Below, in pieces: positions 51,992 through 60,485 of a DNA stretch of 64,000 bases. Source of the stretch: JAWXUU01 sp044426085 (GTDB lineage: Bacteria; Bacillota; Clostridia; Christensenellales; CAMQZB01); contig JAWXUU010000007.1 in NCBI GenBank assembly GCA_044426085.1, forward strand, positions 55,841-119,840, in the 5' to 3' direction. The translations under genes were made by a program, and so were the position numbers. Under the pieces are notes generated by a model. That model was not told where the DNA came from. It did no database searches and was given only the letters and a program-made list of their open reading frames with translations. Position 1 is the first letter of the stretch, and the number at the start of each line of letters is the position of its first letter.

Positions 51992-52118
51992 TTGTTTTTA
52001 GTATTGTTTTGTTGTTTGTTTTGTATTGTTTGTATTGTTTGTATTGTTGGTATTGTTTTGTTTTTGTATTGTATTGTTTTGTAAATTGTTTGTTTTATTT
52101 TGTATTGTTTTTATTTTT
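51992..52118 (-). repeat. 127-base G-free (mRNA sense) repeat tract between ftsL and the PBP gene
   Basis: The plus strand has no C from 51992 to 52118, so the transcript has no G. It consists of TATTGTTTG-like units with a local 9-bp period around 52023-52055. No gene or hairpin is seen in it. Confidence 0.75.
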
Positions 52119-52129
52119 CTGAATTGATT

Positions 52130-52669
52130 TTATACTAGTTTATCAAGCATAACATCAAACCAGTTATTTTCGAAAGTTTTTGCTGTTGTTTCGATATAAC
52201 CTGGTATAGAATAACTTGCTGTTGAAACAGAAGTTGCTGAGAGATCAAGTTGAGAAGCTGCGAGTTCGGTCATTCTTTCTACACTTGAAACAGCTGAAAG
52301 TTCAGCTGAAAGAGTCGAATATGTTGCTTCAAGCGAGCTTAGCTCTGCTGAAAGCTGAGTGTTGGCAGTTGAAAGTGCACCAAGAGAAACTGCGTTCACT
52401 GCGATAACAGTGGCAAGCGCCAATGCAACGATTGAATAAACAACCATCATTGCAATGTTTTTGCCTTGAACTTTTTCTTTTGGCTTTGATGTTTTTCCAA
52501 CTTCATTTGCAGGCGTGGCAGTGTTTGTCACTTTCAGTCTGCTCTTGTTTTTAGTTACTGGAGTGAAGCCAACCGATGGTTTTTGGGTTGTGCTTGAACT
52601 TCTGGAAACCGTTTCTATATCTTCTGTTAGAAGAGTTGTTCTTCTGTTGTTATTTTCTTCGTTATACAT
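52130..52669 (-). CDS. ftsL: FtsL-like bitopic division protein
   Basis: 179 residues. A polar, basic cytoplasmic region (1-78) is followed by one membrane helix (about 80-100). A Ser/Ala/Leu-rich periplasmic coiled coil with heptad spacing (ALSTANTQLSAELSSLEATY) comes next, then a short C-terminal region. The sequence is poorly conserved, as is normal for FtsL. The call rests on topology and on its place between rsmH and the class B PBP gene. The coiled coil is unusually rich in Ser and Thr. Confidence 0.85.
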   Translation of the reverse strand: MYNEENNNRRTTLLTEDIETVSRSSSTTQKPSVGFTPVTKNKSRLKVTNTATPANEVGKTSKPKEKVQGKNIAMMVVYSIVALALATVIAVNAVSLGALSTANTQLSAELSSLEATYSTLSAELSAVSSVERMTELAASQLDLSATSVSTASYSIPGYIETTAKTFENNWFDVMLDKLV

Positions 52670-52747
52670 AATATTTACACCACACCTTATATATTCACTT
52701 ATAGATAAAATTTATTGATTCTGAAATTCAGATTGAGTTTTAGAAAT

Positions 52748-53686
52748 TCACACTTTTTCCAAAACTCTCAATTTTGCTGGTATTGCACGCGAGTTGAGTT
52801 TTTGTTCTTCTGGCGTTGCCAAAACTGGTTTTTTTGTGATAATCTTGCCTTCCTTTTTCTTGCCACACACGCAAATTGGAATTGATTTATCACAAACGCA
52901 ATCAGCTTCGAGATACTTGAATAGGTTTTTCACTATTCTATCTTCAAGAGAATGAAATGTCAGCACGCATATTCTTGAACCGACACTCAATTTCTCAACA
53001 AGCGCTTTCAGGGCGTTTTCCAAATTGGCAATTTCACCGTTGACTTCGATTCTTATTGCTTGGAAAACCCTTTTTGCTGGGTGACCTTCTTTTGCACCAA
53101 GGCTTTGCGGAACGCACGACCTTATGATTGAAACAAGTTCCCCCGTTGTTTTTATTGGAGCGTTTTTCCTTTCTGTGCAAATCTTTTGTGCGATTCGCAA
53201 AGAAAATCTTTCTTCCCCATACTCTTTAAAAATTTTTACCAATTCTTTTTCGCTGTATGCATTCACAACATCATAAGCGGAAAAGTCTATTGATTTATCC
53301 ATTCTCATGTCAAGTGGAAAGTTGTCCCCCCTGTATGAAAATCCTCTTTCAAAATTATCAAGTTGGAAACTTGAAACGCCAAGGTCAAGCAAAATTCCGT
53401 CCACACAACTGTATCCTGCTTGCTTTATCACTTCAGCTCCGTAAAGATAATCCGATTTGTAACATTTAAATCTTTCACCAAATTTTTCCAAACGCTTTGA
53501 TGCAAACGCAAGTGCGTCGTCATCTTTATCAGTTGCAATCAGCGTTCCCGTTTGAAGATTTGATAAAATCATTTCGCTGTGCCCACCACCACCTAGTGTG
53601 CCGTCGAAATACACCCCATCTGGCTTGATTTGAAGCATTTGGGATATTTCGGTTGCCATGATTGGAACGTGGTATACACTATCCAT
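52748..53686 (-). CDS. rsmH: 16S rRNA (cytosine-1402-N4)-methyltransferase RsmH
   Basis: 312 residues from ATG 53686. YHVPIMATEI lies at the start, the SAM-binding FDGTLGGGGHSEMIL follows, and GILLDLGVSSFQLD, RVFQAIRIEVNGE and CVLTFHSLEDRIVK are all family hallmarks. It methylates C1402 of 16S rRNA. Its start overlaps the mraZ end by 8 bases (ATGGATAG), so translation is coupled. A Cys-rich segment (CVCDKSIPICVCGKK) lies near the C-terminus, as in many Firmicutes. Confidence 0.98.
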   Translation of the reverse strand: MDSVYHVPIMATEISQMLQIKPDGVYFDGTLGGGGHSEMILSNLQTGTLIATDKDDDALAFASKRLEKFGERFKCYKSDYLYGAEVIKQAGYSCVDGILLDLGVSSFQLDNFERGFSYRGDNFPLDMRMDKSIDFSAYDVVNAYSEKELVKIFKEYGEERFSLRIAQKICTERKNAPIKTTGELVSIIRSCVPQSLGAKEGHPAKRVFQAIRIEVNGEIANLENALKALVEKLSVGSRICVLTFHSLEDRIVKNLFKYLEADCVCDKSIPICVCGKKKEGKIITKKPVLATPEEQKLNSRAIPAKLRVLEKV

Positions 53687-54110
53687 TTTGGTCAGCCTTT
53701 TTGAGCATTGTAAGCATTTCATTCATACTGCGTTTTGTTTTGCGGTTTTCATGATTTTCTTCGCTCCAGATTTCTATTCTGTTTAGCACCCCTTTTATTA
53801 CGACATTCTTTTCGATGCCCGCCTGAGCGAGATACTTTTGAGGGATGACAAATCTGCCTTGTGAATCTTCTTCAACTTGTTTGATGCTTCCCATGATTTC
53901 TGAAATAACTTCTTGAAGTTCAACATCATTTTCGTCGTATTTAGAATATTTTTCACACATATCGTGATAGGCAGACTGGGGTTTGATAGTTATTGTGTTA
54001 TTCATACCAGGCATCAAAATGAATGAACCGCCAAGTTCTGCACGCAATTTTGCCGGCAGACGCAGTCTTCCTTTGCCGTCTAGTTGGTGGTAGTACGTAT
54101 CTGAAAACAT
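53679..54110 (-). CDS. mraZ: MraZ transcriptional regulator
   Basis: 143 residues with two AbrB-like SpoVT/MraZ repeats: the first with LDGKGRLRLPAKLR (about 10-23), the second with DSQGRFVIPQKYL (about 82-94). MraZ forms rings and binds repeated boxes upstream of its own operon to control the dcw cluster. Five such boxes are visible just upstream. It is the first gene of the cluster. Confidence 0.98.
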   Translation of the reverse strand: MFSDTYYHQLDGKGRLRLPAKLRAELGGSFILMPGMNNTITIKPQSAYHDMCEKYSKYDENDVELQEVISEIMGSIKQVEEDSQGRFVIPQKYLAQAGIEKNVVIKGVLNRIEIWSEENHENRKTKRSMNEMLTMLKKADQNG

Positions 54111-54146
54111 TAGACCTATCCCCCCTTTTTTAGATTTATACTGAGA

Positions 54147-54175
54147 TTATATCACAGGATATTTCCATTTGCAAC
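54147..54175 (-). promoter_or_regulatory. Sigma-A promoter of the mraZ operon
   Basis: On the minus strand, TTGCAA (54170-54175), a 17-bp spacer and TATAAT (54147-54152) with TGTGA just before it. The start codon is 36 bases downstream. Confidence 0.85.
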
Positions 54176-54210
54176 CATTTATCGCCACTTTTTTCCACAT
54201 TAGCCCATTT
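54164..54210 (-). promoter_or_regulatory. Five MraZ operator boxes with 10-bp period
   Basis: On the minus strand TGG recurs at exact 10-bp steps (plus-strand CCA at 54166, 54176, 54186, 54196 and 54206), in the order TGGGC, TGGCG or TGGNN units separated by 5-base spacers. They cover and flank the -35 region, as known for MraZ autoregulation. Confidence 0.75.
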
Positions 54211-54372
54211 TTTTATGATTAAAACGTAATTTTCTGGGAATTTTAGGGCTTTTGACGGAATTTGGAAATTTTTGACAGTAAAACACTAGGAAAAATGGAG
54301 GTTCTTGACGAAAGCGAAAGAGGGGTGGTGTGAAATTGGCTTTATATAAGATGAAATTTCTACTACTTGAAG

Positions 54373-54570
54373 AATTAAAAATTAAAAATTAAAAATTAAA
54401 AATTGTGGTAAGGCATGGGCTTCGCCCTATGCATCCAATTATTAGACAATATGAAAGGAGCGTCACTATTAACAAGTAACGCCCCTATTTCAATTTCTAA
54501 CAATAGTATGCACGAGCCAAAGGCGAGTGCTTTACCACAATTTTTAATTTTTAATTTTTAATTTTTAATT
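54373..54570. mobile_element. 198-bp element with perfect 39-bp terminal inverted repeats (MITE-like)
   Basis: Positions 54373-54411 and 54532-54570 are exact reverse complements: four AATTAAA-type units followed by GTGGTAA. Inside lie three smaller hairpins: GCATGGGC-TTC-GCCCTATGC at about 54413-54432, one at about 54456-54486 with arms around GCGTCACT/AGTAACGC, and a weaker GCACGAGCC/GGCGAGTGC. There is no coding capacity. No clear target-site duplication is visible. Between it and the mraZ promoter (54211-54372) I see nothing else. It could be a non-autonomous mobile element or a large structured repeat. Confidence 0.6.
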
Positions 54571-54624
54571 ATTTAAGTGGTGCCAATTTTTGTATCCAGG
54601 TAAACTCCGCCCACAAACCCCGGC

Positions 54625-55497
54625 TTACAGGCTCAAAAGCATAATCGACATAACTCCTATGAGAAGTCCTACCACTGCTAGTGGTTTTAGTTTTTCACGG
54701 AATAATGCTAGTGAAAGAACTAGCGAAATCATCATTGAAGAGCCGTTTACTGTTGGGAAATATACGCTTGCATCGAAGTTTGCTGAAAACATTGTGTACA
54801 GCGTGTTACCAGCAAAGTTTGTTATCGAAACCAAGACTGCCAAAACGATGAACCAAACTGATGGTTTGAAATCTCTTAGGTTTTCGCGCACGTCTTTTGA
54901 AAAATAAACTGTGCATGAAAGTATTGTTGCAACCAAGAATGCGATTGAAATGAAAAGTGGGAAGTTTGCATCGACAACTTGCATTGGGTACACTTTAGAC
55001 ATAAGCCCAACACCGCCGTTGAAAATCGTGCCCACAAGACACATAATAACCCATTTTGGTGAAATTTCGATTTCTCTTGTTCTTTGAGTTGCAAAGTTCA
55101 TGAAAAAGATTGCAACAACAAGCAAGAAAAATCCGATATAGTTAAATACCGTTGGATATTCGCCGTATATAAAAATACTTGCGATGATTGGTATCACCAT
55201 GTTTAGTGAGAAGATAAAAACAGTGTATGCCATTGGCCCGCAAGCCATAGCTTCGTTATATAATCTTATAAACACAAAGAAGCATACGCCCATGATTGCG
55301 CCGTACAAAATTGAATAGACATCAAACGTTGACCCAATTGCAAACCCCATTGCAATCACCGATGTGAGAGCAAGAAGCAATGTTGAAAAAAACGCGTTTG
55401 CACCGCTGTCTTGATCACATTTTCTTGAATACATTTTGAAGCACGCAGACTGAATTGAAAAAATCAAGCCAGGTATTATCATAAATAAGCTGTTCAT
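54625..55497 (-). CDS. EamA/DMT-family transporter
   Basis: 290 residues with ten membrane helices arranged as two EamA repeats of five. Features include NEAMACGPMAYTVFIFSLNMVIPIIAS in the first half and a C-terminal LFREKLKPLAVVGLLIG, typical of the drug/metabolite transporter superfamily. The substrate is unknown. It sits 14 bases after rluB on the same strand, so it may be co-transcribed. Confidence 0.88.
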   Translation of the reverse strand: MNSLFMIIPGLIFSIQSACFKMYSRKCDQDSGANAFFSTLLLALTSVIAMGFAIGSTFDVYSILYGAIMGVCFFVFIRLYNEAMACGPMAYTVFIFSLNMVIPIIASIFIYGEYPTVFNYIGFFLLVVAIFFMNFATQRTREIEISPKWVIMCLVGTIFNGGVGLMSKVYPMQVVDANFPLFISIAFLVATILSCTVYFSKDVRENLRDFKPSVWFIVLAVLVSITNFAGNTLYTMFSANFDASVYFPTVNGSSMMISLVLSLALFREKLKPLAVVGLLIGVMSIMLLSL

Positions 55498-55511
55498 ATT
55501 TCCCTTCCTTA

Positions 55512-56216
55512 TTACATAGTTTTTAGATATTCAACTTCTTGTGGCGTCAAAAGCCTATATTGACCCCTTGAAAGTCCCGCAAGACGCAAGTCGCCAACCC
55601 TTACTCTTTTAAGGAATGATACGTCTCTGCCAACTTCGTTAAGCATACGACGGATTTGACGGTTTTTGCCTTCGGAAATTGTCATTTCCATTTTTGTTGC
55701 ACGGTCTTGTTGTTCCAAGATTTTGATTTTCTTCGCTTTCACAACCAAACCTTCTTCGATTTCTACACCCGCGATGAGTTTTGAAATCATGCTGTCTTCC
55801 ATTCTGCCTTCAGTTTTTACTTGATAAGTTTTGTGAACTTCATTTCTTGGGTGAGTAAGTCTGTCGCAAAGGTCGCCGTCGTCTGTCAAAATCAAAAGCC
55901 CTTCTGTGTCGAAGTCTAGTCTGCCAATAGGATAAATTCTGCCGTAGTCTTCCTTGAGCAAATCCATAACAGTTTTTCTTCCGCGGTCGTCCGCTGCTGT
56001 TGTCACATAACCTTTTGGTTTGTTCATGATGATATAAACATTTTCACGTTTTTCTTCAACCAGTTCACCAGAGACCGTAACAACGTCTCCGTGTCTTACG
56101 TCATAGCCAACGCCAACCACATTGCCGTTAACCATAACTTCGCCACTTTCGATAAGGGCGTCGCATTTTCTTCTTGAGGCAACTCCTCTGCCTGCCAAAA
56201 ATTTGTTGATTCTCAT
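55512..56216 (-). CDS. rluB: rRNA pseudouridine synthase RluB/RsuA family
   Basis: 234 residues. An N-terminal S4 RNA-binding domain (MRINKFLAGRGVASRRKCDALI) is followed by the catalytic domain with the active Asp in GRLDFDTEGLLILTDDG and the closing SEGKNRQIRRM motif. It isomerises uridine in 23S or 16S rRNA; RluB (23S position 2605 by E. coli numbering) is the usual Firmicutes member. It follows the carboxypeptidase gene, as in the Clostridia scpB-ytfJ-dacF-rluB gene order. Confidence 0.94.
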   Translation of the reverse strand: MRINKFLAGRGVASRRKCDALIESGEVMVNGNVVGVGYDVRHGDVVTVSGELVEEKRENVYIIMNKPKGYVTTAADDRGRKTVMDLLKEDYGRIYPIGRLDFDTEGLLILTDDGDLCDRLTHPRNEVHKTYQVKTEGRMEDSMISKLIAGVEIEEGLVVKAKKIKILEQQDRATKMEMTISEGKNRQIRRMLNEVGRDVSFLKRVRVGDLRLAGLSRGQYRLLTPQEVEYLKTM

Positions 56217-56315
56217 TTTTTGTTTCCTTTTATATTATTGCGGGCATTTCTTAGAAATCCCTTGCTTTTAACATTTTTATAATTGCGTATGTTTTTTCCG
56301 TTTTTGAACATAAAA

Positions 56316-56355
56316 AAGTGTGATACTGCATACACCGATACATTATATCACACTT
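56316..56355 (-). terminator. Possible terminator between the carboxypeptidase gene and rluB
   Basis: Perfect 10-bp arms AAGTGTGATA / TATCACACTT (56316-56325, 56346-56355) with a 20-base partly paired loop and an A-run on the left (T-run on the minus strand). Confidence 0.65.
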
Positions 56356-56377
56356 CACGTTTTATTTCAAGTATTTT

Positions 56378-57472
56378 TCATATTACATCGCTAGTCTTTA
56401 TAGTATAGAGTTTTTCATTAAAAATCAAGCGATTTCCTGCATATATTTCTATATTTCCTACATATTTGCCACTTTTTGTGTAAAATGGCAATTCTTTTAG
56501 CGTTTTTACATCCACCCTTATATCTTCGCCCTTGGGAACTGGGATTTGCGTCGCTTGGGATTTAAGACCGATTTCCGCTTTCACACCCAATATATCAAGG
56601 GGGATTGCACTTTCTTCAAGCTTGCCAGATATATCGATATATTCGTATTTTTGGAAAAAGCTGTCTAGATGTGCTTTGGAACGTTCGAACATGTCGTAGG
56701 TGTTGAGCGTTGCCAAAACGATTTGCTTGCCATCTCTTTTGCATGCGGAAACAAGGCATCTGCCTGCCGATTTTGTGTAGCCCGTTTTCACGCCGTTGCC
56801 ACCTTCCACGTTTTGCAAAATTTTATTCTTGTTTGCATAGTGCGTTCGCTTGCCATTATAGGATTTTGACGAAACAATTTTTGCAAAGTCGGGATTTTTC
56901 ATTGCTAGGGCGGAAAACTGTGCTAGTTCCTTTGCTGTTGTTTGGTGGTTTTGTGCGGGCAAGCCGTGGGGGTTTTGCAAGGTTGTTTTTTCAAAGCCCA
57001 TTTCTTTCAACCTTTTGTTTGCATATTCCACATAAGCACCCTCGCTTCCAAAAACAATTTCCGCAAGTGCCACAGCACAGTCGTTGCCCGACCTTAGCAT
57101 AAGCCCATAAAGCAGTTCTTCAATTGAAACCACTTCGTCTGGCATAAGATATACCGAAGAGCCTTCAATCCCCGTCCATTGCGGTTTGATTTTATATTCC
57201 GATTTTAAACTTATCCCATCTTTCTGACATTTTTCAAGCAGGAAATACGCCGTGAATATTTTTGTGGTTGATGCCATTTCCTTTTGAACATCTTGGTTTT
57301 CGCCATATATAAGCATGCCAGTTTCGCCGTCGATAAGTGCTATGCCACGGTTGTTTTCCACACCGTGAACAGTTATTGTTGTTGGGGTGACAAGACCCAA
57401 GAAAATGACGAATAGCACCAAGATTGTGAACGAAAATATTATTGTTAGTTTTCTTTTTCTTCTGTTTTGCAT
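56378..57472 (-). CDS. D-alanyl-D-alanine carboxypeptidase (S11, DacF/DacB-like)
   Basis: 364 residues. A signal sequence or anchor occupies about residues 9-30. Catalytic motifs are STTK (SxxK, about 68-71), SGN in LRSGNDCAVAL, and KTGYT. A C-terminal beta-rich domain (about 275-360) is present, but no clear amphipathic anchor helix follows it. It removes the terminal D-Ala from stem peptides. Beside ytfJ and DUF2953 it matches the sporulation-linked DacF context, although a vegetative role is equally possible. Confidence 0.92.
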   Translation of the reverse strand: MQNRRKRKLTIIFSFTILVLFVIFLGLVTPTTITVHGVENNRGIALIDGETGMLIYGENQDVQKEMASTTKIFTAYFLLEKCQKDGISLKSEYKIKPQWTGIEGSSVYLMPDEVVSIEELLYGLMLRSGNDCAVALAEIVFGSEGAYVEYANKRLKEMGFEKTTLQNPHGLPAQNHQTTAKELAQFSALAMKNPDFAKIVSSKSYNGKRTHYANKNKILQNVEGGNGVKTGYTKSAGRCLVSACKRDGKQIVLATLNTYDMFERSKAHLDSFFQKYEYIDISGKLEESAIPLDILGVKAEIGLKSQATQIPVPKGEDIRVDVKTLKELPFYTKSGKYVGNIEIYAGNRLIFNEKLYTIKTSDVI

Positions 57473-57478
57473 TGCACC

Positions 57479-57883
57479 TTATTCCTTATTCTTGGGAGTA
57501 AGCTGTTTTTCTCCCGCTTTTTTGAGATAGCTTCCCACTTCTTCGAACATTCTATCCATGCCGGATTTTGATTCTTGGAATGGTATTGTTGAAAATTCTT
57601 CATCCTTGATTGCGAGAAATCCAATTGGGCTTAGTTGCACATATCCGCCACTTCCACCCGCAAAGGGATACTTAAGCTTTTCAAGAGTGCCTTCCTTTTT
57701 TTCGGGGGACGTATATTCTCCACCGCCCGCGATATACGCAAGGGTGACTTTTGAAACTGGCAGAATGATTTTTCCATCCGCTGTTTCCACCGCCTTGCCG
57801 AGAACTGTGCCGGCATCTGATATTGCGTGAAGCTTATCCATTGCAGCACTGAGCACTTCTTTTATTTGGTTTTCAAATTCCAT
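57479..57883 (-). CDS. ytfJ: YtfJ/GerW family sporulation protein
   Basis: 134 residues. GTVLGKAVETADGKIILPVSK is shortened here to its recognisable core VGK/IILPVSKV; YIAGGGEY, a Gly-rich FAGGSGG and the SPIGFLAI strand complete the family pattern. In Bacillus, YtfJ (GerW) is made in the developing spore and affects germination. It lies 4 bases after the DUF2953 gene and 6 bases before the carboxypeptidase gene, a conserved arrangement. Confidence 0.92.
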   Translation of the reverse strand: MEFENQIKEVLSAAMDKLHAISDAGTVLGKAVETADGKIILPVSKVTLAYIAGGGEYTSPEKKEGTLEKLKYPFAGGSGGYVQLSPIGFLAIKDEEFSTIPFQESKSGMDRMFEEVGSYLKKAGEKQLTPKNKE

Positions 57884-57887
57884 ATAT

Positions 57888-58406
57888 TCACTCCTTTGTT
57901 ATTTTTCTTGCTAGGCTTTTATATAAAACCCACACCGTTATAAAAAGCAAGTCCAAAACGCTGAGCCACGCAGTAGATTGCACAAAGATGTTATCGTCTT
58001 CTCCGCTTTCCATTTGATATGATTGCGACAGCTTGGCAAATTGATTGTTCATGCTTGCAATCTGCAACACTTGGCTTGCAAGTGCGGAAAATGCTACGCT
58101 TTGCAATATTGATTTTTCAATTTCTTCATCGCCAAAAATTCCACGAATGTGGAGTGCCTTTATTATTATTCTGGCATTTATAAACTTTGCAAGTTCAAGC
58201 GTGTTTATTCCGCCCTCCCCTTTCCCACGCTTTCCGCCGTGAAAAAGTTCGCCATTTTTTATATACGCATACCCGTTGGTTTTTATTGGGGATAACAGCA
58301 TATATTCTAGCAATACCCTATCGATTGAGAAGTTGAGAAAAATTGAAAAAGGTATTTCTATCACCAAAATGACAAATACTATTAGCATTGTTATAAGAAT
58401 TATCAC
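57888..58406 (-). CDS. DUF2953 membrane protein (YtfI-like)
   Basis: 172 residues from a GTG start with GGGGTGG upstream. A hydrophobic N-terminal segment (about 1-28), a charged loop with HGGKRGKGEGG, a helical middle, and a second membrane segment near 145-165. DUF2953 proteins (YtfI) sit directly before YtfJ in spore-forming Firmicutes; their role is uncertain. Sequence conservation is weak here, so the assignment leans on position and topology. Confidence 0.75.
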   Translation of the reverse strand: MIILITMLIVFVILVIEIPFSIFLNFSIDRVLLEYMLLSPIKTNGYAYIKNGELFHGGKRGKGEGGINTLELAKFINARIIIKALHIRGIFGDEEIEKSILQSVAFSALASQVLQIASMNNQFAKLSQSYQMESGEDDNIFVQSTAWLSVLDLLFITVWVLYKSLARKITKE

Positions 58407-58579
58407 GCGCCACCCCTTTTTTGTTAGTATGGGATAAAGTTTACCCTTTTATGTGGTGGATTGATTTTTTATTCTTGCTCGATTTTGATTAACTTTTTTT
58501 GAAAATGGACTTTTTTGCACTTTTTGCATAGTAAATTTTTGCCAAAAAATAAATTCGGGCATATTTTTTTGATTTTGTA

Positions 58580-58608
58580 TTGATTATCAAAATAAATTTT
58601 GTTATAAT
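58580..58608 (+). promoter_or_regulatory. Sigma-A promoter for ptsI
   Basis: TTGATT (58580-58585), a 17-bp spacer and TATAAT (58603-58608). The start codon is at 58635 with AAGGAGG between. Confidence 0.8.
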
Positions 58609-58634
58609 ATTCACAATTTAAGGAGGATTTCAAA

Positions 58635-60251
58635 ATGTTAAGATTAAATGGAATAGGAGCATCCACTGGCGTTGCTGTTGCCGATATCTACTTTTTGCAA
58701 AAATTGGATTTGACGGTTGAAGAAAAAGACGGTTGTAATGTCCTTTTAGAAACTCAGAAATATGAAAACGCTAAGAAGCAAGCAATCGTGGAACTTGGCG
58801 AACTTTATGAGCACGCATTGAAAACTGATTTCGATACTGCAATGGTGTTTGAAATGCACCAAATGTTGGTTGACGATTTGGATTTTGTTGAAGCGATCGA
58901 AGGTGTTATTGCGGAAGGCAAAAACGCGGAATTCGCTGTTAAATCTTGTGCCGACACTTTTGCGGATATGTTTTCTGCAATGGACGATCCATATATGAGA
59001 GCAAGAAGTGCCGACATTGTTGACATATCCTCTCGCCTTATCAAAATCATGAAAGGGCTTAAGGAAACAAACATCACAAAAACAAGCAAAATCATTGTTT
59101 GTGCGGACGACTTGTTGCCTTCTGAAACTGTTAAACTTGATAAAAACCTAGTTGTTGGGTTTATCACAAGACACGGAAGCAAAACTTCCCATTCTGCAAT
59201 TTTGGCAAGAACTATGGGTATCCCTTCTGTTGTTGCACTTGGAAATAACTTCGACGAAATTCCACAAAGCGGAAAGATTGCAATCGATGGCGACAGGGGC
59301 ACTGTTATTATCGACCCAACTAAAACTATTCTTGCAAACTACGATAAACTTTTGAAAGTTCAAGAAGCTGAAAAGGCTGAACTTGAAAAATTCAAAGGCA
59401 TGAAAGCTGTGACTTCTTCTGGCCACACTTGCAAAATCGGTGCAAATATCGGCTCTCTTGACGATATCGACGCTGTCATTTCAAACGATGCCGATTGCGT
59501 TGGTCTTTTCAGAAGTGAATTTATCTATCTAGAATCAGACCACTTCCCAACAGAAGAAGAACAATTTGAAATTTATAAAGAAATGCTTGAAAGACTATCC
59601 CCGCTTAACGTTATCGTTAGAACCCTTGATTTGGGCGCGGATAAACAAGCACCATACTTCGGCATTCCTGGCGAAGAAAATCCAGCACTTGGATATCGCG
59701 CAATAAGAATTTGCCTTTCAGAACCTGAAATCTTCCGCACTCAACTTCGTGCACTTTTGAGAGCTTCTACATTTGGCAATCTTTCAATTATGTTCCCAAT
59801 GATTTCACACATGACACAAATCACTGAAGCGAAAAACCTTCTTGAATCTATCAAAAAGGAACTTGATGCTGAAAATATTTCATATTCAAAAGATATCGAA
59901 ATCGGCGTTATGATTGAAACTCCAGCTTCTGTTATGATAGCGCCAAAACTTGCACGCGAAGTGGATTTCTTCTCTATTGGCACAAACGATTTGACACAAT
60001 ACACCCTTGCGGTTGACAGAATGAATACCAACGTGGAAAATCTTTTCGATTCTAGAAACGAAGCTATTCTGACAATGATTGAAATGACTGCAAAAGCAGC
60101 ACACGAAAACGGCATCTGGGTGGGCATTTGTGGCGAAAGCGCAGGCGACCTTGAACTTACCGACTTTTATATGGAAGTGGGTATTGACGAACTTTCCGTT
60201 TCACCTTCAAAATGTTTGAAACTTAAAAAGACAATCCTTGAAGGCAAATAA
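58635..60251 (+). CDS. ptsI: Phosphoenolpyruvate-protein phosphotransferase (PTS Enzyme I)
   Basis: 538 residues, slightly shorter than the usual 570. The phosphorylated His lies in GSKTSHSAILARTMGIPSVV (about 182-201). The PEP-binding barrel has GLFRSEFIYL, VRTLDLGADK and SIGTNDLTQYTLA, and the catalytic Cys lies in WVGICGESAGD. It starts the PTS phosphate chain by phosphorylating HPr. No ptsH or sugar-specific enzyme is adjacent. It has its own promoter and terminator, so it is a single-gene unit. Confidence 0.97.
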   Translation: MLRLNGIGASTGVAVADIYFLQKLDLTVEEKDGCNVLLETQKYENAKKQAIVELGELYEHALKTDFDTAMVFEMHQMLVDDLDFVEAIEGVIAEGKNAEFAVKSCADTFADMFSAMDDPYMRARSADIVDISSRLIKIMKGLKETNITKTSKIIVCADDLLPSETVKLDKNLVVGFITRHGSKTSHSAILARTMGIPSVVALGNNFDEIPQSGKIAIDGDRGTVIIDPTKTILANYDKLLKVQEAEKAELEKFKGMKAVTSSGHTCKIGANIGSLDDIDAVISNDADCVGLFRSEFIYLESDHFPTEEEQFEIYKEMLERLSPLNVIVRTLDLGADKQAPYFGIPGEENPALGYRAIRICLSEPEIFRTQLRALLRASTFGNLSIMFPMISHMTQITEAKNLLESIKKELDAENISYSKDIEIGVMIETPASVMIAPKLAREVDFFSIGTNDLTQYTLAVDRMNTNVENLFDSRNEAILTMIEMTAKAAHENGIWVGICGESAGDLELTDFYMEVGIDELSVSPSKCLKLKKTILEGK

Positions 60252-60279
60252 CATCAATTTGTAACACTTGTGTTTCAAT

Positions 60280-60322
60280 GCTACAATTGCGATAAAAAAT
60301 GTCGCAATTGTAGCTTTTTTTA
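60280..60322 (+). terminator. Intrinsic terminator after ptsI
   Basis: Perfect 13-bp arms GCTACAATTGCGA / TCGCAATTGTAGC (60280-60292, 60302-60314), followed by a run of T. Confidence 0.95.
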
Positions 60323-60485
60323 TACTTTTATACAGATTTTTTAAAAATACGTTTAAATTTTAACGGATTTCAAATAGGTATTTAAATTTTTGTTTTTGTG
60401 CAATCTTTATTTTAAAAAATGTATTGATTTATGGATTTTTTTGTGATAGACTCTTAACACTATAGGTATAATGGAGGAAAATCCA

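Noticed and set aside
58469..58666. Minus-strand 65-codon frame across the ptsI promoter
   Set aside because: It overlaps the ptsI start and promoter and has no ribosome site.
60467..60472. TATAAT just before gdhA as a -10 element
   Set aside because: Transcription would start after the ribosome site of gdhA, and no -35 is present at the right distance.
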